Of a DNA stretch of 43,619 nucleotides, positions 25,631 through 33,001 are shown piece after piece (within the stretch, counting starts at the first letter, position 1; every line of letters starts with the position of its first letter). Below the pieces are notes generated by a model. It was not told the origin of the DNA and did not search any database. It saw nothing but the letters and a program-made list of their open reading frames with translations. Origin of the DNA: an uncultured Pirellulaceae bacterium (GTDB taxonomy: Bacteria > Planctomycetota > Planctomycetia > Pirellulales > Pirellulaceae); the NCBI GenBank assembly GCA_937921995.1, contig CAKZVF010000018.1, positions 1 to 43,619 on the forward strand, written 5' to 3'. The translations under genes were made by a program, and so were the position numbers.

Positions 25631-25673
25631 TCTCTTTTGCTCCGACTGAACGCTCAGTTGGACTTGCCAATGC

Positions 25674-26459
25674 TCACGAAAACAGCTGCGTTAAATACTC
25701 AAGGCTCTCGGCACACTGTTTGACGGATTCTGATTCGGCGTCGCGCTGAACCGTCAAATATCCCGCATAGTTTTTCTCTTCCAGCACGCCCAGTAGCTGA
25801 GCCCAATCGACGCTGCCGCGGCCCAGTTGAACCTCGATGCGTTTGCCTTGGGAAAGATCTTCGACCGCGTCGCGCGTGCGGACGTGAGCGACGTGTTCGG
25901 CGAGGACTTTAATCGCATCGCTGACGTTGTGGTTATGAAACATGAACCCGGCAGGATCAAAATCAACCGACAGGCTGCCGATGGGGAGATGGTCGATAAG
26001 GCCTTTGAGCTTTTCCCCGTCGTCGATGCCGGTTTGGGCCGCCAGTTTCGCGCCGCAGCGGTGGCTGTGATTACCGATATCGCTGAGCGCTTGGGTCATC
26101 GTGTTCCAGTCGTCAGTATCGACCTCCGGGACGCGTCCGATTTGGTTCACAACGACATTACAGCCCAGTTCATAGGCCATCGTCATCGCGGCTTTGGTGG
26201 CGTCGATGCGTTGTTCCAGCGATTCGGTCACGCTGTAGCCGCGGCGGGTGGGAAAGTGAACCGACGCAACCTTGAGATTGAAATCGGCCAAAGTCTTTTG
26301 AAAATGCCGAACGGCCGTGCGTGACATCTCGGCGGGACGTAATTGGGTGCGTCCGTTGATTTCGATCGCATCGGCCCCGATCGCGGCCGCGGTTGCGATC
26401 GCGGCCTTCAGTGGCTGGCGAAGGGATTCGAGATTGACGGCTTTTTTAAGCTTTAGCAT
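25674..26459 (-). CDS. Sugar phosphate isomerase/epimerase-like TIM-barrel protein
   Basis: 261 residues, xylose-isomerase-like TIM barrel. The first strands are DAIEINGR and VASVHFPTRRG. The usual metal ligands can be suggested as D/H positions in SVDFDPAGFMFHNHN, His in VAHVRTRD and an acidic residue late. Glu at the start of the canonical site (normally AxE) appears as AAQTG, so one ligand may be missing. That would make it a non-catalytic or altered member. Substrate unknown. It is divergent from the Nif3-like gene, 92 bp apart. Its 3' end is copied at 24947-25013. Confidence 0.8.
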   Translation of the reverse strand: MLKLKKAVNLESLRQPLKAAIATAAAIGADAIEINGRTQLRPAEMSRTAVRHFQKTLADFNLKVASVHFPTRRGYSVTESLEQRIDATKAAMTMAYELGCNVVVNQIGRVPEVDTDDWNTMTQALSDIGNHSHRCGAKLAAQTGIDDGEKLKGLIDHLPIGSLSVDFDPAGFMFHNHNVSDAIKVLAEHVAHVRTRDAVEDLSQGKRIEVQLGRGSVDWAQLLGVLEEKNYAGYLTVQRDAESESVKQCAESLEYLTQLFS

Positions 26460-26551
26460 AACGGCGTTGTTGGTTGGATTGGAATTTGAGGCATTCTAAC
26501 TTAAATTGTCGATTCGTATTCCGCCATCGCCTGAATTCTGTGAACGAAGCT

Positions 26552-27340
26552 ATGATCATTCAAAACGTTTGCCAATTTCTCGAAACGTTTGCGCCGCTGC
26601 GTCTGGCCGAAGACTGGGACAATGTCGGTTTGATCGCCGGCGACCGGCAACGGCAAGTCAAAAACGTGATGACGTGTTTAACCATCACGCCCGAAACGGC
26701 TGACGAGGCGGTGGCCAAGAACGTGGATTTGATCGTTTCCCATCATCCCCTGCCCTTTCGGCCGGTGAAAAAGTTGACGACCGATATCGTGCCGTCGGCG
26801 CTGCTGTGGAAATTGGCGAGCGCTGGCGTATCAATTTACAGCCCACACACGGCGTTTGATTCGGCAGCCGCCGGCATCAATAAAATGATCGCCGACAAAG
26901 TCGGCATCGTAAATGCAAAACCGTTGGTTCCGATCGTCGACGATGAAGCTGGTTTGGGGGCCGGACGCTATGGAAGGCTGGCCGGTAATGTGGTGTTGGA
27001 TGATTTTGTAAACGCTTTGAAAAAGGAATTTAGTCTGAACCATTTGCAATTGGTCAGCGGCGGTCGAGATGAAATTTCAAAAGTAGCAATTGCCTGCGGA
27101 AGCGGCGGATCTTTTCTGGACAAAGCCGCGCACGTCGGTTGCGACGCAATGATCACAGGCGAAGCCACCTTTCACACTTGCCTGGATGCCAAAGCAAAAG
27201 GTGTGACGCTGATGCTTCTTGGGCACTACACCAGCGAACGTTTCGCGGTAGAACAATTGGCGATGAATCTCAAAGAAGAATTTTCGGAACTCAACGTCTG
27301 GCCCAGCACCGATGAATGCGATCCGGTTGTGGTGGTTTAG
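26552..27340 (+). CDS. Nif3-like dinuclear metal centre protein (YbgI/DUF34)
   Basis: 262 residues. The first motif WDNVGLIAGD and the metal-binding HHP in LIVSHHPLPFRP, followed by HTAFDSA and later HYTSERFA, match the Nif3/YbgI fold, which binds two metals. This family is near universal; GTP cyclohydrolase-type activity has been suggested but its role is unsettled. Start ATG 26552: the 26 codons upstream lie in the region shared with the divergent promoter. It is transcribed alone and converges with the TPR-like gene. Confidence 0.9.
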   Translation: MIIQNVCQFLETFAPLRLAEDWDNVGLIAGDRQRQVKNVMTCLTITPETADEAVAKNVDLIVSHHPLPFRPVKKLTTDIVPSALLWKLASAGVSIYSPHTAFDSAAAGINKMIADKVGIVNAKPLVPIVDDEAGLGAGRYGRLAGNVVLDDFVNALKKEFSLNHLQLVSGGRDEISKVAIACGSGGSFLDKAAHVGCDAMITGEATFHTCLDAKAKGVTLMLLGHYTSERFAVEQLAMNLKEEFSELNVWPSTDECDPVVVV

Positions 27341-27371
27341 TTTCTGAATTTTGGAATGACGATGCTCACTG

Positions 27372-28352
27372 TTACCAGTAGTACTCGAGGCCCTCGCGTT
27401 TGAGCAGCTTCAACACACGTCTGCCGATTTCCGCTTGAAGTTCACCTTGCGCGGCTTCGATCAGGTAACGGGGGACCCATAACAGTCCTGGATTGGCCTC
27501 GTAGCTTTTTAAAGCTGATTCAAACAGTTCCATCGCGTGTGCACGATTGCCCGCATAAAGATAGCAGCTTGCCGTTTGATCTTTCACCAGAACACCGCGC
27601 CAAGCCGCCGGGCCGTTGAAAAAATTGACATCGATGTAATTGTAGGCCTTGATCGCTTCCTTCCACCGTTGCAAATCATGGAGCGCGTGGGCAAGGTAAA
27701 GTGCCGCCCACATTTGTTTGGAATCTAGCTCCAGAGCTTTCTCCGAATCAGCAATCGAGTCTTCGAGTATATCGAGTTCATAGTTTGTTCGGCCGCGGGA
27801 GGTGTATAGCATCGCTGAATCGGGCAATCTAAAAATTCCCCGTGCACAAACCTCAAGCGATTCTTTGAGTAAAACTTCGACCGCCGGATCAGCGCGGTCC
27901 AAGTTGCGCGTGCACGTTCGGGCCGACAACGCCATGGAATGATAGTGGTTTTCCCAAGTGTTGTCGTATTTGAGGGCTTCCAGATAGATTCTTCTAAGGA
28001 TTTTCCAACCCTTGGGCTGTTTCATCTGCGCGCAAACTGGCTCCCAATGAATTGCCAGTTGCCTAAGCCTTTCACTCGGTGCGATGTCAATTGAAACTGC
28101 GGGAGCTGTTTGCAAATATCGAACCAAGCTCATGTTGGGAAGAGCCGCTAATAGTTTCTGATCATCGGTTGGGAACTTTTCTTTCAACCAGTTTTGGTAG
28201 TAGACCAGCTTACTTTCCCAGTTGTGACTATCTGTTTTTGTCCTTAGCTCTTCGGTTGCCGTGGAAACACTGTTGTTGTGATGCTTTTTGCGTCGCCCAC
28301 GGTCAGATTGAGTTAGTTTCCCTGCCCGCATATGGCTTTTGTGTCGAGGCAT
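27372..28352 (-). CDS. TPR-like hypothetical protein downstream of the TerD-like gene
   Basis: About 326 residues from ATG 28352. A basic N-terminal stretch (HKSHMRAGKLTQSDRGRRKK) suggests nucleic-acid or membrane-surface binding. The C-terminal half contains tetratricopeptide-like units such as AALYLAHALHDLQRWKEAIK and KDQTASCYLYAGNRAHAMEL. No signal peptide. It follows the TerD-like gene on the same strand after 146 bp, containing a modest hairpin (28437-28457), so co-transcription is possible. I do not recognise the family; the basic N-terminus makes an RNA-related role conceivable. Confidence 0.7.
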   Translation of the reverse strand: MPRHKSHMRAGKLTQSDRGRRKKHHNNSVSTATEELRTKTDSHNWESKLVYYQNWLKEKFPTDDQKLLAALPNMSLVRYLQTAPAVSIDIAPSERLRQLAIHWEPVCAQMKQPKGWKILRRIYLEALKYDNTWENHYHSMALSARTCTRNLDRADPAVEVLLKESLEVCARGIFRLPDSAMLYTSRGRTNYELDILEDSIADSEKALELDSKQMWAALYLAHALHDLQRWKEAIKAYNYIDVNFFNGPAAWRGVLVKDQTASCYLYAGNRAHAMELFESALKSYEANPGLLWVPRYLIEAAQGELQAEIGRRVLKLLKREGLEYYW

Positions 28353-28498
28353 AAAGGTACTTTGGGTCTCAATTTCGAACTTGGCGATGCCCAACAGACA
28401 ACACAATTGATTTCGCTCTCTCCAGCGTTTTCGATGGCTGAAACTGGTCGTTTCAGCTTGCTGATCCCTACTAACGACAAAGCAAAAACGCCGATCTC

Positions 28499-30721
28499 TT
28501 AGCCAAGATACTCCGAGGAGATCACTTCGAAGTCGAACGGTGTGACACCATCGTCGACCGAGAAAACGGATTCAGCAGACTCCGCTGAATCGACCGCTTC
28601 GCCGCGCGCCTGAACATGAAGGGCGAACAACTCGCCTAGGTCAGGCTTGACCAACGTCTCGATGCCGACGCCATAGTGAACCATGCCGCGCATGTTTGAT
28701 TCGATGTTGATTTGATAGCCTGGCATTGAACGAAGCGCGAGATCTGCCCAGATAGCAGACCGATCTTCCAAGTCGATCAACATCGGAATGGAGATGCGAC
28801 TATCGGACGCCAAGTCAATCTTGTCTTGGACGGTTGCCGGTTCGTAAATTTCGCCTGAGTTTGGTTTCTTGCGAGACATCCAACCAAAGTAGCACTGGGG
28901 CAAGTCGCAAAACGGGTTGCTGGTGAATGACTGAATCGAACACACGATGTACCGGCCTCCAGCCGCGCGGAGTTTTTCGATGTCGATATCAATGAATTCG
29001 CTCGCACCCTTAGGAGCCGACGTAATGTCGCCACTATGGCAGCAACCGAGTCTGGTCTCTTTCAGATTCGTGTAAGAGATGTGACTCAAGTATGACCAGT
29101 TGTTGCCAAAGATTGTCGCCGACAGATCAAGGTCGACGCGGCCAGTTTTTTTGCCGTTGATCTTGCCTTCTTTCCACCACAGGAAGAAGCGCAGAACATT
29201 GGAATCAGGAAGTGCCAAACGCGAACCACGAGCCAACGTCTGCAACGACTTGTTGGCCGAACGCTGAGAAAATGGAACCATGAAACGAGAAAGTTCAGGA
29301 GCCACGAAGGACTTGCCAAGCGGCGGCAACTGGGCAAATCGCGACACCAATGTTTGTCGGCAAACTTCCACAACGGCATGCGCGTGCTCTGGCGCGATAA
29401 GTTCTTTCGCCAGCGGAACACGGAACAGTTTCGACGTTTGTCCTTTGGGAAACACGGTTCGCATAGGTGCAACGGGTGAAGTCTGCTTCCGGATTGGCTT
29501 CGTCAGAGATTTTACGGCCTTTTCAAAGAACTTCAGGGACTTTTCCTTTGGCACATCCTGCAGCATTCGTGGCGTTTGGTCCTGCGCGCGGTTGTTAAAG
29601 TGAGCAATCAGCTGAAGCAAAACGGGGGTCGATACTGCATCTGCAACCTGTTGAAACTCGTTAATAACGAAGGTCGCTTTTGCATTTGATTCGCGCAACA
29701 GCTGATCCAGTCGGCGCGCGAGCTCTCCGGGCCGTGTCTTCAACAGCTCAGTCGCCGCCATGCTGTCGCCCTCACGTAGACGGGCTTCGACCTTCGAATT
29801 GAAAGTCTCTGGTACTTCGCCGTCTCGGATTTTCTTAATCGCTGCGAACGCGTTTGGGAATCGTGTCGAATATTCACCCGGATGCAATCGTTCGGCCAAT
29901 CGAATCCACTTGCCGCGATGGCGATAGAGATCTTCATCAGGTCGGGATACGCGATCCAACGCACCCAAAAGGTACCGGCGGTGTTTGCGCTTGAAAGACA
30001 CATACCTCGTCGGAGCAGCAAGGCTCGCATCGCCTCCTGAAAGCTCTGTCGCGAGCCGCAATACATCGGTAGCCGTTCGTAGATATCGGCTCAGTGGCTC
30101 AGCCGAATCCTCAACGCGGTCCACAAGGAAGGCGCAAACGACTGATTGAACTTCCTTGAACGGAATAGATTCGGGCAGAACGTCGTTGATGTTGTCTCGG
30201 AAGGATTCCAGCAAACCGCGCAGATCTTTCAAATCTGATTCTGAAAGCGAAGTGTTAGAGACAAGCATAGAACGACACAAATCGAGCGCCTCGTCTTCGC
30301 TGGCCAGTTCCAATACTTTAAGATTTTGCTGAACCGGCAGCTGAGGACGCTGCTGTTTGTCGTAGTACGGCAAGATACGTTCGCCGATCCAATCACCCCA
30401 ATAATGAAAGTGCGCGTTGAGATAGAGTTCCGCGTCTGCCATCTCCATGACCTGAGTCGGAAAGTTTGGATACATTGGTGCGTATTTCACGTCGCCGCCG
30501 ACCATCTTCAGCAACTGTGGAATCAACGGTTCGGCAAATTCAAGCAGTTGCTGAGGCGTCCAGTTCAACAATCGCTCAATGACTTCAGCTGAGAACGTGA
30601 ATCCGATGGACTCGAGATTCTTCAATAGCGACGCAACGAACTCGGGTCGTGTTTCCCCTGAACGTTGCGCAACGGAGACTTTTCGCAATCGTTGAAGCAC
30701 TATCTTTTGGGCACGGTTCAT
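28499..30721 (-). CDS. Large helical protein with C-terminal TerD-like domain, partner candidate of the tRNA-like RNAs
   Basis: 740 residues from ATG 30721. Residues ~1-370 are helical with basic patches and motifs RYVSFKRKHRRYLLGALDRV and KWIRLAERLHPGEYSTRFPN, giving a HEAT/TROVE-like character without the vWA/MIDAS part of Ro proteins. Residues ~525-670 resemble TerD: GRVDLDLSATIF, CHSGDITSAPKGASEFIDID and the following strand YIVCSIQSF. TerD domains bind calcium and belong to stress and RNA/phage-defence gene sets. AAAGGA lies 13 nt before ATG; a TTG at 30763 is in frame but lies inside the terminator hairpin, so I reject it. The gene is directly downstream of two Y-RNA-like RNAs on the same strand, so I infer it binds them. 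Exact family not recognised. Confidence 0.7.
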   Translation of the reverse strand: MNRAQKIVLQRLRKVSVAQRSGETRPEFVASLLKNLESIGFTFSAEVIERLLNWTPQQLLEFAEPLIPQLLKMVGGDVKYAPMYPNFPTQVMEMADAELYLNAHFHYWGDWIGERILPYYDKQQRPQLPVQQNLKVLELASEDEALDLCRSMLVSNTSLSESDLKDLRGLLESFRDNINDVLPESIPFKEVQSVVCAFLVDRVEDSAEPLSRYLRTATDVLRLATELSGGDASLAAPTRYVSFKRKHRRYLLGALDRVSRPDEDLYRHRGKWIRLAERLHPGEYSTRFPNAFAAIKKIRDGEVPETFNSKVEARLREGDSMAATELLKTRPGELARRLDQLLRESNAKATFVINEFQQVADAVSTPVLLQLIAHFNNRAQDQTPRMLQDVPKEKSLKFFEKAVKSLTKPIRKQTSPVAPMRTVFPKGQTSKLFRVPLAKELIAPEHAHAVVEVCRQTLVSRFAQLPPLGKSFVAPELSRFMVPFSQRSANKSLQTLARGSRLALPDSNVLRFFLWWKEGKINGKKTGRVDLDLSATIFGNNWSYLSHISYTNLKETRLGCCHSGDITSAPKGASEFIDIDIEKLRAAGGRYIVCSIQSFTSNPFCDLPQCYFGWMSRKKPNSGEIYEPATVQDKIDLASDSRISIPMLIDLEDRSAIWADLALRSMPGYQINIESNMRGMVHYGVGIETLVKPDLGELFALHVQARGEAVDSAESAESVFSVDDGVTPFDFEVISSEYLG

Positions 30722-30740
30722 GAAGATATTCGCATCCTTT

Positions 30741-30795
30741 AAGAAAAACCAGCTGTTCGCCAAACGCGTGAGCTCTTGCTTGGTGAACAGCTGGT
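30741..30795 (-). terminator. Strong intrinsic terminator or attenuator between the tRNA-like RNAs and the TerD-like gene
   Basis: On the minus strand ACCAGCTGTTC-A-CCAA (30795-30780) pairs with TTGG-C-GAACAGCTGGT (30763-30748): 11 plus 4 base pairs with one mismatch. A TTTTTCTT tract follows at once (30748-30741). It would end the RNA transcript. Only 20 nt separate the tract from ATG 30721, and the AAAGGA ribosome site begins right behind it. So expression of the protein would need read-through, or the structure acts as an attenuator. Confidence 0.85.
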
Positions 30796-30803
30796 ATCAA
30801 AAG

Positions 30804-30931
30804 TGGTGGAAATTGAGAGCACTGAAATACCGGTGCTCTGCCACTGAGCTACTCTCCCCGAAGAGAGAGGTGGGAATCGAACCCACGACATCCGGTTCCG
30901 GATTTAGAAGGAAGCACTCTCATAGCCACCA
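30804..30931 (-). ncRNA. Circularly permuted tRNA-like RNA, copy 1 (Y-RNA-like)
   Basis: Minus-strand order: GAGAGTGCT (30921-30913), unpaired conserved TCCTTCTAAAT, ACCGG, variable ATGTC, T arm GTGGG-TTCGATT-CCCAC (30886-30870), 3' acceptor CTCTCTC (30869-30863), TTCG tetraloop (30862-30859), 5' acceptor GGGAGAG (30858-30852), TA, D arm GCTC-AGTGGCA-GAGC (30849-30835), A, CCGGT, ATTTC, AGTGCTCTC (30823-30815). The acceptor stem pairs in 7/7 positions with one G-U. CCGGT/ACCGG is the anticodon-stem equivalent. GAGAGTGCT pairs with AGTGCTCTC. An outer GGTGG/CCACC helix adds 5 bp. It cannot be aminoacylated, as there is no free 3' acceptor end. YrlA-type bacterial Y RNAs have this topology. Confidence 0.85.
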
Positions 30932-31038
30932 ACTGAATTGTCGCCTTTTGGCTTACCGAAAGCAAGCAATCGGGCTTGTGAAGTAGTAATTAGCAGACAG
31001 GAAACCTCGGCGAAGGTTCGGACAAATAGAAAAGTAGC

Positions 31039-31160
31039 GGTACTTGAGAACGCTGGCTCCGATGTTCTATCCAACTGAGCTACTTGCTTCGAAAAACGAG
31101 GTAGGGCTCGAACCCACGACCAACGGGTTTAATCTAGAAGGAAGCGTTCTCGTAGCAACC
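31039..31160 (-). ncRNA. Circularly permuted tRNA-like RNA, copy 2 (Y-RNA-like)
   Basis: Same plan as copy 1. GAGAACGCT (31151-31143), conserved TCCTTCTAGAT, CCG, variable TGGTC, T arm GTGGG-TTCGAGC-CCTAC (31117-31101), 3' acceptor CTCGTTT (31100-31094), TTCG (31093-31090), 5' acceptor AAGCAAG (31089-31083), TA, D arm GCTC-AGTTGGATA-GAAC (31080-31064), then AGCGTTCTC (31054-31046). The acceptor stem has one A-C mismatch, the D stem one C-A mismatch. The outer helix is perfect over 9 bp and carries the compensatory change relative to copy 1. Upstream promoter signals (31165-31240) are unclear. Both copies would end at the terminator at 30741-30795 if co-transcribed. Confidence 0.82.
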
Positions 31161-31324
31161 ATTTGATTCAATGTCTGCGCTTGGAATGATGCATGTGTCA
31201 TTGGAAAGTTCGCTCAAAAGCACGTAGAAGTCTATAGAATGGCAAAACGTCGAACGCCACAGTAGGTAGGATGCAAGGCGTTGAGTTTGACTAATTTGAG
31301 GGTGAGTTGGGGGAGAGCGAAACG

Positions 31325-31684
31325 ATGGCCAAAGAAGACCGCACTAAAATTTTGTTTGTCTGTTCGATGAACTAATGGCGGAGTCCGACGGCTGAGAAGA
31401 TTTACGCGGACGAGCCTTCGGTGGTCGCGCGGTCGGCTGGAACCAATAAGGGGGCTCGGCAATCTGTCCGCTCTAGCGATCTCCTGTGGGCGGATCTTGT
31501 TCTGGTGATGGAGCAGAAGCACAAACAAAGGGTGATGGCCGCTTTTCCGGGCGAGACGAAATTCAAAACGGTGCACGTCCTGGATATTCCCGACGACTAC
31601 CAATACATGGATCCCGAATTGATCGAAGAAATTACCTCAGCGGTCGATCCTTTGTTAGAAAATTTTCGCAGGGATGGCTCTTAG
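31325..31684 (+). pseudogene. Low-molecular-weight protein tyrosine phosphatase-like gene with a stop in the active-site loop
   Basis: The 120-codon frame from ATG 31325 reads ILFVCSMN-stop-WRSPTAEKIY, continues with SAGTNKGARQSV and ends DIPDDYQYMDPELIEEI. This matches short LMW-PTP-like proteins whose P-loop is C-x5-R-S, here CSMN(x)WRS. The expected residue at the stop is usually Gln; TAA (31373-31375) differs from CAA by one C-to-T change. The rest is intact and ordered, with GGGGGAG 9 nt before the start. So it is either a recently broken gene or read through. Restart at GTG/ATG codons after the stop would lose the catalytic Cys. Confidence 0.82.
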
Positions 31685-31758
31685 CTTGCACGCACTAGCC
31701 TCTCTCGGTCGGGTGAGCCTTGTGACTAATGGCACTCACTAAATCAACCACTGCCGCT

Positions 31759-31840
31759 GGGCGCTAGCCGCGGGTTGCGGAGCCTTTTTCATCAGAGGCA
31801 TCGGGGAAATGTTACTCAACGAACCAGAGGCTAGCGCCTT
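31759..31840. repeat. Intergenic inverted repeat, family B (in the 31685-32136 gap)
   Basis: The arms GGGCGCTAGCCGCGGGTT (from 31759) and AACCAGAGGCTAGCGCCTT (31822-31840) are near reverse complements and share the GGCGCTAGCC core with the element at 1719-1816. The rest of the 450-bp gap shows no gene or RNA that I recognise. Confidence 0.6.
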
Positions 31841-32136
31841 TCCGCTAACAATGTGCGGTGTCTCTCAAGTGTCGCATGGTCGGTTTTGCGGGCAATGCGA
31901 TTTCTGTTGGCGGCGTTCAATATTCGATGTTTGTTGTTTCCTCCCTAAAAATAGCCGATATCTTGTAGCACACCCAAGCCAAAAAGTGCTGTCGCGGCGA
32001 TAACTCAATAGTGGGTTGGACGCTCCTGCGTAAGATAATTACTGTGATTCTCGTCAAATACTGTCCGACTCCTCAACCCATTTTTTTAATGCGGTCGCAC
32101 TCTCCTCCTTTGGGGGACTAATCAAGGAAACGATTT

Positions 32137-32883
32137 ATGATCAACGACAAGAAGTTCCTCACCGCCCTGCCCGTGTTCAACGAAGTCGATACGGTCGACG
32201 CGGTGCTGAACGAAGTCACCTGGTATTCGCACGACGTGTTGGTTGTTGATGATGGTTCCAGTGATGGAACGGCAAAGCGGTTGGCGGCGCGCGATGACAT
32301 CATCGTGGTGACGCATCCACAGAATCGTGGCTACGGGGCGGCTCTGTCGACAGCGTTTGCGTACGCGATCGAACACGGTTACGACTACCTTGTCACGATC
32401 GATTGCGATGGCCAGCATGAACCTCAGCGCATTCGCCAATTCGTGACGGCATGTCATGAAACGGGCGCCGACATCATCTCCGGCAGCCGCTATCTCAAAT
32501 CCTTCGACGCTGACACACCACCACCCGAAGAACGTCGCAAGATTAATCATGAAGTTACTAAGTCGCTCAACGATCTGTTGGACTTTGAATTGACCGATGC
32601 CTTCTGCGGATTTAAGGCTTACTCGACCGAGGCACTGAAAAAATTGGAGATTACCGAGACGGGTTACGCGATGCCGCTGGAGCTTTGGGTGCAGGCTGCC
32701 TGCCATAAGCTGACGGTGAAAGAGATCGCGGTGCCTTTGATCTATTTGGATGAAACGCGCACCTTCGGCGGGCAATTGGACGATGGCAATACTCGGCTGA
32801 GTCACTATTATGATGTGATCAACCGGGCGATGAAGGCGTTGCCCAGCGACTGCGAAAAGATGCGCGGCGCACAAATCGGGTAA
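32137..32883 (+). CDS. Glycosyltransferase family 2
   Basis: 248 residues with the GT-A fold. LTALPVFNEVDTVDAVL is the first strand and helix, VVDDGSSDGT binds the nucleotide, and DCDGQHEP carries the DxD metal motif. GSRYLKSF and the DAFCGFKAYS segment fit dolichol-phosphate-mannose synthase-like members. There is no C-terminal membrane segment, so it is probably soluble or peripheral. It could transfer a sugar to a lipid carrier or glycan; the acceptor is unknown. A family-A repeat separates it from the next plus-strand gene. Confidence 0.88.
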   Translation: MINDKKFLTALPVFNEVDTVDAVLNEVTWYSHDVLVVDDGSSDGTAKRLAARDDIIVVTHPQNRGYGAALSTAFAYAIEHGYDYLVTIDCDGQHEPQRIRQFVTACHETGADIISGSRYLKSFDADTPPPEERRKINHEVTKSLNDLLDFELTDAFCGFKAYSTEALKKLEITETGYAMPLELWVQAACHKLTVKEIAVPLIYLDETRTFGGQLDDGNTRLSHYYDVINRAMKALPSDCEKMRGAQIG

Positions 32884-32904
32884 GCGCGTTTGGCGAAGCC
32901 AATA

Positions 32905-32983
32905 CTAGCGGTATGGCGCGAGCCCTCCGGTATCGTCGCGCCGGCCCCGCGCTAAAACCGGACGGCTTGCGCCCTACCGCTAG
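32905..32983. repeat. Intergenic inverted repeat, family A
   Basis: The left arm CTAGCGGTATGGCGCGAGCC and the right arm ACCGGACGGCTTGCGCCCTA are reverse-complementary with few mismatches. They match the arms of the element at 721-823, in the opposite arm order. Dispersed palindromic element. Confidence 0.7.
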
Positions 32984-33001
32984 GATCGGACCCTACACTT
33001 C

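Noticed and set aside
28437-28457. Hairpin GCTGAAAC...GTTTCAGC as a terminator of the TerD-like gene
   Set aside because: Perfect 8-bp stem but no T-run on the minus strand; too weak to call a terminator.
30826-30900. Ordinary minus-strand tRNA gene (D arm and T arm clearly visible)
   Set aside because: The arms are in the wrong order for a canonical tRNA and the acceptor stem is closed by UUCG, so there is no free 3' end. Described instead as a permuted tRNA-like RNA.
32122-32874. 250-codon minus-strand frame
   Set aside because: Antisense to the GT2 gene, which has clear motifs. It is a shadow frame.
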